Virus record (IMG/VR): IMGVR_UViG_3300022752_000036
Span: 1 to 64,000 of that record
Strand: one strand, 5' to 3'
Length of the DNA: 64,000 nucleotides
Source: a virus
This document shows, piece after piece, positions 5,684 through 12,890 of the stretch. Within the stretch, counting starts at the first letter, position 1. Each line of letters begins with the position of its first letter. A model generated the notes under the pieces. It saw nothing but the letters and a program-made list of their open reading frames with translations, was not told the origin of the DNA and did not search any database. The position numbers were made by a program, and so were the translations under genes.

Positions 5684-6733
5684 CTACTTAAGTGTTGCTA
5701 CCTTTGCCTTTGGGAATTTTGTATTCCACTTCTTTGCAAGGGTATTAAATACTGCCTTAAGATCAGCAAGCGCCTTATCTGAAGCCGCCTTATCTGCTAC
5801 ACGAGCAGCCTTTTCATCAGAAAGAGCCTTGTCTGCTGCAACTTTGTCTGCTGCACGAGCAGCCTTCTCTGTTGCAAGGGCAGTCTCTGCTGCAGCCTTA
5901 GCAGCATTTGCTGCTGCAAGTTGTGCTGTAAGGTCTGCTACCTGTGCTGAAAGATCAGTTACGGCAATTACCTTTACTGCTGAAGATGATGGTGTACTGA
6001 ATCCAGTTACTGCTGTTGCCATATCTGCAGATGCAGCATATGCAACGATTGTTACTGGACCAGTTGCTGGTGCAACAAACTTAACGTCTGCTGTACCAAA
6101 ATTTGTTAGACCAGATCCTGTTGTTACAGTATTTGTGTCTAGTGTTGCACCATTAGCAATTGCTGAAATTGACTTTCCAGAAATCTTGTTTCCGAATACG
6201 TCAACTGCGCCAATTGTTACAGTGACTGATGTACCTGCTGCTGCTGAATTTGCTCCTGCTAGAGTAAGCTTATCAATTGCACCAGCAATTCCTTGTACAT
6301 AATATGTTGTTGTGGTTCCACCATTTGTAATGGCTACTGAACCAATTGCTGTCGTTTTAGTATATACGTAAAACGTTGCTGTTGTACCTGTTCCAACATT
6401 CTGTGACCAGGTAGCAGATCCTGAAGATGCTGTTACTGGAGCAGTTGATGTTGCTACTGCTGGTACTACTGTTGCGTTTGTTGCGACTACTGAAACTACT
6501 GTGCCAGTGTCTACTGTTACAACGAATTCGACTGTATCTGCTGTGTCTACAGAGTTATCTGTTGGTACAGGCAGAGTAATCGGTGTAGTTGCTGCTGTTC
6601 CAAGGGTAGTTGTTGTACCCGCCTTCTTTACAGAAGTGATTGACATAGGTGCAGCACTTGCAGATGTTGCAACAAGGGTGCTCATTGTCATGGCTGCAAC
6701 CACGGCTAGAGCGATTTTCTTAAATGAGTTCAT
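5684..6733 (-). CDS. secreted Ala/Thr/Val-rich protein with C-terminal coiled coil (349 aa)
   Basis: Residues 1-28 are a typical Sec signal peptide (basic start, hydrophobic core, SASA|AP cleavage site). Residues 30-260 are Thr/Val/Ala/Gly-rich, probably beta-sandwich (Ig-like), including a VDVFGNKISG stretch typical of repeated bacterial surface domains. Residues 263-325 form an alanine-rich heptad coiled coil with near-repeats of AARxADKxAxDKAL; the tail is basic. AAGGAGAAA precedes the start. Composition differs from neighbouring phage genes and resembles an actinobacterial envelope protein, so transfer from a host is plausible. Possible roles are altering the infected cell surface or blocking superinfection; both are inference. 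Confidence 0.75.
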   Translation of the reverse strand: MNSFKKIALAVVAAMTMSTLVATSASAAPMSITSVKKAGTTTTLGTAATTPITLPVPTDNSVDTADTVEFVVTVDTGTVVSVVATNATVVPAVATSTAPVTASSGSATWSQNVGTGTTATFYVYTKTTAIGSVAITNGGTTTTYYVQGIAGAIDKLTLAGANSAAAGTSVTVTIGAVDVFGNKISGKSISAIANGATLDTNTVTTGSGLTNFGTADVKFVAPATGPVTIVAYAASADMATAVTGFSTPSSSAVKVIAVTDLSAQVADLTAQLAAANAAKAAAETALATEKAARAADKVAADKALSDEKAARVADKAASDKALADLKAVFNTLAKKWNTKFPKAKVATLK

Positions 6734-6783
6734 TTAATTTATTTCTCCTTATTTGTTTATCCACCTCTTATGAGCGTGGAATT

Positions 6784-7017
6784 CTATTTTGTGTACGAGT
6801 TCCGCCATTGTGACGGTGAGTGATTATTCTCAATTTCTTTTTTCATATCAATGTCTTCGTACATTCGAACAATATGCATGCAAGGGTCTAGACCTTCGTC
6901 AAACTCTTGCATCTCTTGCTCAGACATTGGTAGTCCGTCATGTGTGTAGCATACAGGCGGTCCGCACCAACCTTTTTTAATCCCATATGACTGCCATTCA
7001 TCAAAACTTAAATCCAT
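6784..7017 (-). CDS. conserved actinophage protein, WCGPPVC family (77 aa)
   Basis: Contains a WCGPPVC block near residue 17, a YTHDG stretch, an acidic helix with DPC, and a C-terminal NHSPSQWR block. I recognise these blocks from small proteins found in many mycobacteriophages and related phages. The Cys and His positions suggest metal binding. Overlaps the thioredoxin gene by 10 bases. Molecular function not known to me. Confidence 0.75.
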   Translation of the reverse strand: MDLSFDEWQSYGIKKGWCGPPVCYTHDGLPMSEQEMQEFDEGLDPCMHIVRMYEDIDMKKEIENNHSPSQWRNSYTK

Positions 7018-7319
7018 TGCTTTAACTCTTCCATAAGAGCATGCTTGGGCTTTGCGCCATGCACTATATGCACTGGTTTTCCATCAACAAATAATACCAT
7101 AGTTGGTATTGTTTGTACAGCGTATTCTTTAGTTTTTTCTAAATTCTCATCAATATTTAACTTACCAATGAGTAATCCAGTCTCTGATGAAATCTCATCA
7201 AGTATTGGCGACACCTTTCTACATGGCCCACACCACTCCGCCCAGAAATCAACCAATATTTTTGTGCTGCTAGAAACAGCTTCATCAAAATTATTATCAT
7301 TAAGCAACAAGCTTGCCAT
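7008..7319 (-). CDS. thioredoxin-like protein
   Basis: Full thioredoxin fold length (103 aa) with the redox motif WCGPC near residues 29-33, preceded by FWAE, and the cis-proline segment TIPT near residue 71. It should reduce disulfides in the cytoplasm. Phage thioredoxins can act with ribonucleotide reductase or polymerases; neither link is shown here. Overlaps both neighbours, so it belongs to the 7800-5684 operon. Confidence 0.92.
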   Translation of the reverse strand: MASLLLNDNNFDEAVSSSTKILVDFWAEWCGPCRKVSPILDEISSETGLLIGKLNIDENLEKTKEYAVQTIPTMVLFVDGKPVHIVHGAKPKHALMEELKQWI

Positions 7320-7800
7320 ATTTTACCTCATGAGTAGGCCAATAGTACTGGCATTTATCGCAACATGGCTTGTTATATGGATCACTTACTGCAGAAGCAA
7401 ATTCAACATAAAATATTGGATCTTTACGATATAGATTTGCCTTATGCGTAGCATTTACACGCTTAATAATTGTTGGTGTAGAAGCCCAAATGGGTGTGTT
7501 ATCTTCCCACATTAAAGACTTACGATCACGAGATAAGGATTCTAGGTTAGCTTTATTCTTGTCTGTTTTGATTCCACGCATGTCTGCTAGTACTACTGCG
7601 GTCATTGCATAACGATAAAGTTCCGCTTCTGCCCCTTCCCACATTAACACAGCAGGATGATTGCGCCAAGCATTAGACTTGGAGTTGCCAGTCAAAATAT
7701 TTAATATTTGATAGCATTCTAAAATTTGTTTATTTAATCTTTTACTATCCAATGCATCTAAGCTGTTACGCTTTGCTGGATAAGGTAGAAATGTTTGCAT
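7300..7800 (-). CDS. MSMEG_6728 / pyrimidine-dimer glycosylase-like protein
   Basis: Starts MQTFLPYP, then an LDSKRLNKQ block, NHPAVLMWEG and an aromatic helix: the pattern of the MSMEG_6728 family, annotated as similar to pyrimidine-dimer DNA glycosylase (T4 endonuclease V-like). A UV-repair role for phage DNA is consistent with a sunlit habitat but is inferred. The C-terminus carries CCDKC, a possible zinc site added to the family core. A TTGACT/TAAGAT promoter ends six bases before the ATG, so translation is probably leaderless. Confidence 0.75.
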   Translation of the reverse strand: MQTFLPYPAKRNSLDALDSKRLNKQILECYQILNILTGNSKSNAWRNHPAVLMWEGAEAELYRYAMTAVVLADMRGIKTDKNKANLESLSRDRKSLMWEDNTPIWASTPTIIKRVNATHKANLYRKDPIFYVEFASAVSDPYNKPCCDKCQYYWPTHEVKYGKLVA

Positions 7801-7806
7801 AGTCCT

Positions 7807-7847
7807 ATCTTACTAAATAAAAAGGGGCAAGTCAATACCTGCCCCTT
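7807..7847 (-). promoter_or_regulatory. terminator hairpin with embedded leaderless promoter
   Basis: AAGGGGCA / TGCCCCTT stem (7840-7847 with 7822-7829 on the plus strand), followed on the minus strand by TTTATTT, forms a Rho-independent terminator for the 8983-7852 operon. The loop and 3' arm contain TTGACT (7835-7830), and 17 bases later TAAGAT (7812-7807), six bases before the ATG at 7800. Termination and re-initiation share the same bases. Confidence 0.75.
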
Positions 7848-7851
7848 ATCT

Positions 7852-8064
7852 TCAATTATTTTTTAATGCTTCTGCTGCTGCATTAAATCTATTCATGAAT
7901 TCTTGAATAACCCAAAAAGTTGTATCTGTAGCATTTTGCCTTAAAGCTTTTGATACTTCTTCTGTTTTTTGTTCATCAGATCCTGCGTTATACCATTTTT
8001 GATATAATTCATTAGCAATGTCTGTAATTATTCCTTCTAAAACAGTTACTTGTTTTTCACTCAC
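7852..8064 (-). CDS. hypothetical helical protein (70 aa)
   Basis: An ATG at 8076 is possible, but GTG at 8064 has GGAG six bases upstream and overlaps the subtilase stop by only eight bases, so I prefer it. All-helical, acidic, with QNATDTTFWVIQEF in the middle. No family recognised. Confidence 0.6.
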   Translation of the reverse strand: MSEKQVTVLEGIITDIANELYQKWYNAGSDEQKTEEVSKALRQNATDTTFWVIQEFMNRFNAAAEALKNN

Positions 8065-8983
8065 GAATTGCTCCATCTTGATTAATTAATCTTGCATTCT
8101 TTACTTTAGAATTGCTAGTTATTGTTGCAGTTTTTGCAATTAGATCATACATTTGAGACACAGTAAATCCTGGCTTAACAGACTTTATAGCAAGCCACTG
8201 TGCTGCTGCAATTTGAATTGATGCAGAAGTTCCAGCCAATGGAACTTTTACGTTTCCTGGACCATAAGATATTGTTGTGCCTTGTGCATAAAAATCAATA
8301 AGCTTTGAATCATAATTTGAATAGACTGCAACAGCCTTAGTCGGCATTGTTGCACCAATTGCTATTGATTCTGGAAGACAGGCTGGCCAGTTAATTCTTG
8401 ATAGATCAAAATCATTACCTGCTGGTAAAAATACTGGAATGCCAAAATCCAACAACGATTTAATCTTAGACTGAGTTACTGGGGTTCTTGGACAGTATTC
8501 TGTGCCAGCAACAAAATTTCTTGCTGATTGTGCCATTGTGACTGCCTGAATATTATATTTTGAATAGTTGTCAATTACCCATTGAAGAGCATTAAATACT
8601 GTTTGTTCTGTTGCTACTTGACGAATTCCATCAGGATTATTTCCAATGATGCGAACAAAAACAATATTCATTTCTGGATTAGTAACAGCAGCAAGATATG
8701 CCATTTGTGTTCCATGATCAAATCCATTTTTTGTAATTAGATTTGCAGGAAGAGTTGCTGCACCAGGTCCTTCTTGAATCTTTTGTCCATTTGGACATGG
8801 ACCACGCTCAAGAACACAAACTTCTTGAATAATTCTATCTTTAAAAATTGGTAGTGATGTGTCAATCGCTGTATCTAGGATTGCTATCGATGGTTTTAAA
8901 TTAGTGTTCTTCAATGAAGCATTTGCCGCTACAGGAAGAAGTAGAGTAATAGCCACTAGGGCAGTTGTTAGTTTTTTATGCAT
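8057..8983 (-). CDS. secreted subtilisin-like serine protease (S8 family)
   Basis: Residues 1-22 are a signal peptide ending ANA. The S8 catalytic set is complete and in order: Asp37 (AILDTAID), His90 (FDHGTQM), the oxyanion Asn190 (PAGND) and Ser253 (LAGTSAS). At 308 residues it is compact and lacks a long propeptide. It should be exported and cut proteins outside the membrane; possible targets are host surface proteins or incoming phage receptors (inference). A strong leaderless promoter (TTGACA, 16, TATTAT, 6, ATG) drives it. Confidence 0.9.
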   Translation of the reverse strand: MHKKLTTALVAITLLLPVAANASLKNTNLKPSIAILDTAIDTSLPIFKDRIIQEVCVLERGPCPNGQKIQEGPGAATLPANLITKNGFDHGTQMAYLAAVTNPEMNIVFVRIIGNNPDGIRQVATEQTVFNALQWVIDNYSKYNIQAVTMAQSARNFVAGTEYCPRTPVTQSKIKSLLDFGIPVFLPAGNDFDLSRINWPACLPESIAIGATMPTKAVAVYSNYDSKLIDFYAQGTTISYGPGNVKVPLAGTSASIQIAAAQWLAIKSVKPGFTVSQMYDLIAKTATITSNSKVKNARLINQDGAIRE

Positions 8984-8989
8984 ACAGTA

Positions 8990-9017
8990 ATAATAGCAAA
9001 TAATTGTAGGTTGTCAA
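8990..9017 (-). promoter_or_regulatory. leaderless promoter for the subtilase
   Basis: TTGACA (9017-9012), 16-base spacer, TATTAT (8995-8990), six bases to the ATG at 8983. Confidence 0.75.
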
Positions 9018-9020
9018 TAC

Positions 9021-9197
9021 CTATTTATTATTAATCTTATTTATTTTATCAGTATACCATTTACCAGCATCTAGGCTATTTATCTCTAGACCTTGGGCCT
9101 CAAGTATATTATTTAAGGTTTGAGTATAAAGCTCTACCATCATTTCAAGTCTTACAACCTGCATTTCAAGTAGTCTTAGTCTTTCTGACTTTCTCAT
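9021..9197 (-). CDS. small coiled-coil protein (58 aa)
   Basis: Leu/Met heptads over residues 6-36 suggest a coiled coil. GAGGATATGGA precedes the ATG, which overlaps the upstream stop as ATGA. Unknown function. Confidence 0.6.
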   Translation of the reverse strand: MRKSERLRLLEMQVVRLEMMVELYTQTLNNILEAQGLEINSLDAGKWYTDKINKINNK

Positions 9198-9583
9198 TCC
9201 ATATCCTCTCTACGATCAATAGGCGTTGGCGCAGTAGCCACGCTCCCACAATTAACACATTCCATATCAAGCATATAATAAGCAATTTGATAATCATCAA
9301 AACTTACTTTTAAATTCCATATATTAGAACCACATGGACAAACATGTGTTGGTGTTCCTCTTATGTCCATAGCATGGTCATAGTTAATTGGTTTAAATTT
9401 AATTACATCTGGCGCAGATGCAAATGCATCTGCTTCTCTTTTAAGTGCTTCTAATTCTTCTTTTTCAAACACTAAAACTTCATAATATTTAAAAAATAAT
9501 TTAATAAATTTAATAGACTTAATTGAATATATAACAATAACTATTGCTATTGCTCCAATAATTCCGTAGATTAAGTTTTCCAT
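9194..9583 (-). CDS. membrane-anchored zinc-ribbon protein (129 aa)
   Basis: One N-terminal transmembrane helix (residues 4-22), then a charged helix and a C-terminal zinc ribbon with CPCGS and CVNCGS separated by about 26 residues. The soluble part should face the cytoplasm if the short N-terminus is outside. One base separates it from the Ntn-hydrolase stop, so they share an operon. No named family. Confidence 0.65.
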   Translation of the reverse strand: MENLIYGIIGAIAIVIVIYSIKSIKFIKLFFKYYEVLVFEKEELEALKREADAFASAPDVIKFKPINYDHAMDIRGTPTHVCPCGSNIWNLKVSFDDYQIAYYMLDMECVNCGSVATAPTPIDRREDME

Positions 9584-9584
9584 A

Positions 9585-10139
9585 TTATACCTGTATAAAT
9601 GAATAGGGAGCAGAAACAGCCATATTAAATGTAGCTGCTGCTTCTAGTGCCAATTTCATTCTGACCTTTGGATTCTTTTGATTTTTGGTTGCATAAAGAG
9701 CACCTAATGCTAGGAAAGCTCCGCTTCCTTCTGCCATATAATTAACTATATTCTCTGCTATATGAAAGTCTTCATCCATTGTAAAGATTCTTCCTTGAAC
9801 TCCTATTAGGAATATCCCGCCCTCATCTTCCTGTCCAGATACTTGACTACCATATCCGTGTGCTCTAAAAGCATCTTTAACTGAATCAACAAACTTTGTT
9901 CTCATAAACTTATCTAATCCAGAGTTTGTTTTAGTTGGAGTATATTTTGGTGGAGTCCAGTTGTATTGAAGGATCTGACCCATTCTGAATGAATCTGTAA
10001 ATGCTATTCCGTATTGTCCTACTTTAAAAACTTTAGGATCTTTTCTAGCAAGAATCCATCCAGTCTTATCGTCTGAGGCTGCATGATCAGCCCCCATATA
10101 AACTATCCCATTTTGGGCAATGGCTACAATACAGGTCAT
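9585..10139 (-). CDS. 20S proteasome beta-like Ntn hydrolase
   Basis: The start MTCIVAI, with Thr2 exposed after Met removal, GADHAAS, and the GGIFLIG strand fit a family of short phage and bacterial Ntn hydrolases related to the proteasome beta subunit/HslV. Thr2 would be both nucleophile and N-terminal amine. The length (184 aa) has no room for a propeptide. Actinobacteria carry proteasomes, so it might form its own ring or interfere with the host one (inference). Leaderless promoter TAGACT, 17, TATACT, 6, ATG. Confidence 0.75.
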   Translation of the reverse strand: MTCIVAIAQNGIVYMGADHAASDDKTGWILARKDPKVFKVGQYGIAFTDSFRMGQILQYNWTPPKYTPTKTNSGLDKFMRTKFVDSVKDAFRAHGYGSQVSGQEDEGGIFLIGVQGRIFTMDEDFHIAENIVNYMAEGSGAFLALGALYATKNQKNPKVRMKLALEAAATFNMAVSAPYSFIQV

Positions 10140-10145
10140 GATGTA

Positions 10146-10174
10146 AGTATACTATTTAAAAATTCGAAAGTCTA
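10146..10174 (-). promoter_or_regulatory. leaderless promoter for the Ntn hydrolase
   Basis: TAGACT (10174-10169), 17-base spacer, TATACT (10151-10146), then six bases to the ATG at 10139. Confidence 0.65.
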
Positions 10175-10462
10175 CTGCTTTTTAGGATTTTCAAAATAGA
10201 TCAAACTGTGCTCAAGCTCAGCCTTAACTGAAATTAATTCTTGAATAGTGGAATAATATTTTTGCTTCCACTCGTCTAGTTCTTTTTCTAAGGCATAGAG
10301 CCTAATTTGGCAATCCTTAAGCTCAAGCAAAAGTCTATCGTGTTCACGCTCAGATTTCCTTATACGCTCAATTTTAGCGTCTCTTAAATAGGCTATAAAC
10401 CCAGTTACCAGGGCTCCTAGCAAGGTTGATGAAATGGTAATAATTAGGGTCTGAGTATTCAT
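10172..10462 (-). CDS. membrane-anchored coiled-coil protein (96 aa)
   Basis: A hydrophobic helix at residues 6-25 is followed by a long charged coiled coil (about 30-85) with Leu/Ile heptads. The shape resembles spanin- or Rz-like and other phage membrane proteins, but it is far from the lysis cassette and actinophages usually lack Rz. Function unknown. Confidence 0.65.
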   Translation of the reverse strand: MNTQTLIITISSTLLGALVTGFIAYLRDAKIERIRKSEREHDRLLLELKDCQIRLYALEKELDEWKQKYYSTIQELISVKAELEHSLIYFENPKKQ

Positions 10463-10471
10463 GATAAACTA

Positions 10472-10499
10472 ATTATACCTGAAAATAAGTTTAAACCAA
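10472..10499 (-). promoter_or_regulatory. promoter for the membrane coiled-coil gene
   Basis: TTGGTT (10499-10494), 16-base spacer, TATAAT (10477-10472), nine bases before the ATG at 10462, so the leader would be only a few bases. Confidence 0.55.
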
Positions 10500-10727
10500 T
10501 AGCTCTGAAGCCTTTATTTCTTCTCCAAGATAACGTCTTTTAACAATAAATTCTTTTACAATGTCTGGCCCAGACTGTCTGCCTGCCAAAATAATTACCC
10601 ATCTTGGCTCATATTTTTGTTCAATGCAGGTTTGACACATAAATAAATTTATTGGCATAACCACAGACTTTTTTAAATTTAATTTGTTCTTAGACTTGTT
10701 ACAAGAATAACACAAAATTTTTTCCAT
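10491..10727 (-). CDS. zinc-finger phage protein (78 aa)
   Basis: Two CxxC pairs (CYSC near residue 6 and CQTC near residue 31) form a probable zinc ribbon, followed by a strand with WVIILAGR. The start shares a base with the stop upstream. Short proteins of this layout are common in actinophages; function unknown. Confidence 0.65.
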   Translation of the reverse strand: MEKILCYSCNKSKNKLNLKKSVVMPINLFMCQTCIEQKYEPRWVIILAGRQSGPDIVKEFIVKRRYLGEEIKASELLV

Positions 10728-10924
10728 TAGTTATCTTCCTCTATATGCTCAAAGACTATTTCGTCCATGACTGTGAATTCATCATTTTCCATAATTTCTT
10801 CTATTTCTTTCCCATCTTTTTCATATTTAACTTTTGAAGCATATGTACCAAGTGCTTCGACTGTTCCGTAAGATCTTTCTTCGTGTATAAATACAACATT
10901 AACTACTTCGTAATATTTTTTCAC
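10727..10924 (-). CDS. hypothetical acidic protein (65 aa)
   Basis: Alternating hydrophobic and charged residues suggest a small beta barrel (YYEVVNVVFIHEE, then GTVEALG), with an acidic C-terminus. Its start overlaps the end of the upstream gene by 26 bases. No family recognised. Confidence 0.6.
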   Translation of the reverse strand: MKKYYEVVNVVFIHEERSYGTVEALGTYASKVKYEKDGKEIEEIMENDEFTVMDEIVFEHIEEDN

Positions 10925-11225
10925 TAGGTACCCCTTCTAATTCGCATCTTACTCCGTAAGATTCGATTAACTTTTTAACTCTATCAACATAGTCTATAAC
11001 CATTTCTTTTTTGGTTCCTTGATACTGTATAAAATTATCTTCATATAATCTTAAAGCTAAAAAATCTGGGTACTGCACCACATCCAACATAAGGTCTGGA
11101 ACTGGTTTTTTTATTTCACGTACTTTAATTGACATTTCTTTAGTATAAAATACTGGCTTGTTTGGCTCGCCATTCCATAAATTAATTCCGTGTTTAAAAT
11201 GATCTTTATTTCCGATTAATTCCAT
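10899..11225 (-). CDS. conserved phage protein (108 aa)
   Basis: Has a YPDFLALRLYEDNF segment followed by a helix with YVDRVKKLIESYG. I believe similar proteins occur in actinophages but know no function. Overlaps the WhiB gene by 20 bases, so the two are probably co-translated. Confidence 0.65.
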   Translation of the reverse strand: MELIGNKDHFKHGINLWNGEPNKPVFYTKEMSIKVREIKKPVPDLMLDVVQYPDFLALRLYEDNFIQYQGTKKEMVIDYVDRVKKLIESYGVRCELEGVPSEKILRSS

Positions 11226-11526
11226 TTTTAATCCTAATCATTTTCCAAACCTCTGGAGTTTTATGTATATTTTTCATTTTATCTATCTCTCCGCTATTTA
11301 AATAGATTCCGCCCCATACTCCGTGTTCATTATTTTCTACTGCAGATTCATAACACATTTTTGCAACTGGACAAGATAAGCACATTTCATCTATATTTTT
11401 TGCAATATTTATATCAGACTCATATTTATCATAAAATAAATTAGTATCCATTCCTCTACAAATTGAGAGATGGTACCAATTAAATTCGTCTTTATCTGTT
11501 CCTAATTCATTTAAAATATCTGACAT
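11206..11526 (-). CDS. whiB: WhiB-family iron-sulfur transcription regulator
   Basis: Four cysteines at 23, 49, 52 and 58 (C, then CxxCxxxxxC) bind the [4Fe-4S] cluster of the Wbl family, and GVWGG at 69-73 is the family turn that meets the sigma factor. The C-terminal tail is basic. WhiB proteins are confined to actinobacteria and their phages and act with the principal sigma factor. A phage copy probably redirects host transcription, possibly at the extended -10 promoters seen here (inference). This gene is the strongest host marker in the window. Confidence 0.92.
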   Translation of the reverse strand: MSDILNELGTDKDEFNWYHLSICRGMDTNLFYDKYESDINIAKNIDEMCLSCPVAKMCYESAVENNEHGVWGGIYLNSGEIDKMKNIHKTPEVWKMIRIKNGINRK

Positions 11527-11740
11527 ATTTAGTTGGTAGCTTCCAAATTCCTTCGTTATTAACAGATACTCTTTCTGCTATACCCCAATTGTCTTTTCTA
11601 TACATGCCTTTTATGCTAGTATATCCGCCAGAATCTTTCTTCCAAATCATTAGATCATAGTTATCCCAAAACGATTCTTGTCTATTTGTTTGTGATTTTT
11701 TTATAAAAACCTCAACACCTTTTAATGTGAGATTTAGCAT
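11507..11740 (-). CDS. hypothetical protein (77 aa)
   Basis: First gene after the 11785-11835 promoter, with AAGGAATAAA before the ATG. Aromatic, basic small protein with GGYTSIKGMYRKDNW and a C-terminal KYVRYFK. Overlaps WhiB by 20 bases. Unrecognised. Confidence 0.65.
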   Translation of the reverse strand: MLNLTLKGVEVFIKKSQTNRQESFWDNYDLMIWKKDSGGYTSIKGMYRKDNWGIAERVSVNNEGIWKLPTKYVRYFK

Positions 11741-11784
11741 TTTATTCCTTGTCTAGTATGTCCGCCTAAACAGTGGTTATAAAC

Positions 11785-11835
11785 CAGGGCCGAAGCCTTA
11801 TGTATATTATACAGTAATAGCAACGGCCCTGTCAA
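11785..11835 (-). promoter_or_regulatory. strong promoter bracketed by an inverted repeat
   Basis: TTGACA (11835-11830), 18-base spacer, TATAAT (11811-11806). CAGGGCCG/CGGCCCTG, 8 bp, lies at 11785-11792 and 11824-11831, one arm touching the -35 and the other just past the transcript start. The predicted 5' end of the RNA contains GGC-TTCG-GCC, an extra-stable tetraloop hairpin. The leader runs about 60 bases to the ATG at 11740. Confidence 0.75.
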
Positions 11836-11967
11836 TCAAATTTCTATATTATCTTCTGGAATTTTTAATTCCTCTATTTCTTTATCTATATCTAATATAG
11901 TTGGATCCTCAATTAGTCCCTTAAACATGGACCTTAGTGTTTCTATATTTACTTTATTTTCTTCCAT
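11836..11967 (-). CDS. hypothetical acidic protein (43 aa)
   Basis: Lies in the gap between the scaffold-like gene and the next promoter, overlapping the former by 14 bases. Acidic helices (Glu, Asp, Ile). The ATG at 11967 lacks a ribosome site; an internal ATG (Met14) has AAGG upstream and may be the real start. Moderate support only. Confidence 0.45.
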   Translation of the reverse strand: MEENKVNIETLRSMFKGLIEDPTILDIDKEIEELKIPEDNIEI

Positions 11968-12745
11968 TTTTAGGGATTAATGTTTGTGGGCCTTCTGTGC
12001 CAAATATGGATTTTTTAATTGGAACGCAATTTGGAACTCGCTTCCCATTTTTTTCTTTCATTCCTACTTGCTTATAGCCTGACCAGCATGCCTTTTGCAT
12101 GTTATCCCATTTATCTTCATCTTCGTTATCTGATTGATATCTTTTAGAAATTTCCTCATCACTGTCTTCTGCATCATCTTTACACTCTGGACAATCTTTA
12201 CAAGATATATTCTTTTCTTTACACATTTCACAGCCGCAATCCTCATACTGCTTGTGCATTTCTTTTTCCTTTTTTTCTTCTTCTGAAGTTTCGTCTTTTT
12301 CTTTTCCTTTAGATACAAGTTCATCATCTGGAATTTCAATAACAGTATCAATTGGATTAATTATATCTTCAAGAATGTCTTTAATTTCTTCAACAATTTC
12401 ATTAGCCTCTATAGACTTTTTCATATTCTTCTCTCTTTCAACGATCTTTCTTGACCATGAAAATCCTGCATCTCCGCCCCATGCAAGCCACATGATCTTA
12501 CCATTTGATGGATTTTCTGAGTTATTCCAGTCTTTACCTTTTTTATCAACTTCATGGCGTGAGAAAAATGAATACATACGCTTTACAGTAGACAAACTAA
12601 GTGTTTCTCCTCTAGCTAACTGTCCTGCTCTTGTCCAGCCTACTGCAGTTCCAGCACCTTTTGCTTTGCCCTGTTCTTTTAGTTTAATAGCACGACGTGC
12701 TGCTGATTGCATGCCTGCTGTAGGCTTATATCCTTCTTTTGCCAT
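11954..12745 (-). CDS. conserved phage protein with FSRHEVDKKG domain and charged tail (263 aa)
   Basis: Residues 4-105 form a recognisable phage-associated domain: AARRAIKLKEQG, then GTAVGWTRA, SLSTVKRMYSFFSRHEVDKKG and AWGGDAGFSW. Residues 110-170 are very acidic and helical, 170-190 hold a Cys cluster (CGCEMC, CKDCPEC), and near 220-240 comes an ACWxGYKQVGM, then VPNCVP block that I know from capsid-assembly proteins of other tailed phages. It may assist head assembly, but it lies among lysis and accessory genes, so this is uncertain. AAAGGAGAAAT precedes the start. Confidence 0.7.
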   Translation of the reverse strand: MAKEGYKPTAGMQSAARRAIKLKEQGKAKGAGTAVGWTRAGQLARGETLSLSTVKRMYSFFSRHEVDKKGKDWNNSENPSNGKIMWLAWGGDAGFSWSRKIVEREKNMKKSIEANEIVEEIKDILEDIINPIDTVIEIPDDELVSKGKEKDETSEEEKKEKEMHKQYEDCGCEMCKEKNISCKDCPECKDDAEDSDEEISKRYQSDNEDEDKWDNMQKACWSGYKQVGMKEKNGKRVPNCVPIKKSIFGTEGPQTLIPKNGRK

Positions 12746-12888
12746 TATTTCTCCTTTATGTCCACTATTTTTATTCGCAGTATTTCTTCATCTAGTCCAT
12801 AAATATCTGTTATATAATCTCTTGCATCCTCTTCGCTGTATGCCAAAATTTCTGCATCGACTTCTAATTTAACCTTATAGGTATTCAT
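12745..12888 (-). CDS. hypothetical protein (47 aa)
   Basis: Compact beta-alpha-beta look: MNTYKVKLEV strand, an EEDARDYI helix, and a closing LRIKIVDI strand. The stop shares a base with the next start (TAATG). Unknown function. Confidence 0.6.
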   Translation of the reverse strand: MNTYKVKLEVDAEILAYSEEDARDYITDIYGLDEEILRIKIVDIKEK

Positions 12889-12890
12889 TA

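Noticed and set aside
5829-6302. Plus-strand open frame of 157 codons
   Set aside because: Opposite the Ala-rich coiled coil and Ig-like part of the secreted protein; the reverse of GCN-rich codons is naturally stop-poor.
12252-12872. Plus-strand open frame of 206 codons
   Set aside because: It is the antisense of the acidic, Lys/Glu-rich part of the 11954-12745 gene, which gives a Ser/Phe-rich low-complexity product with no ribosome site. No other plus-strand gene is supported in the window.
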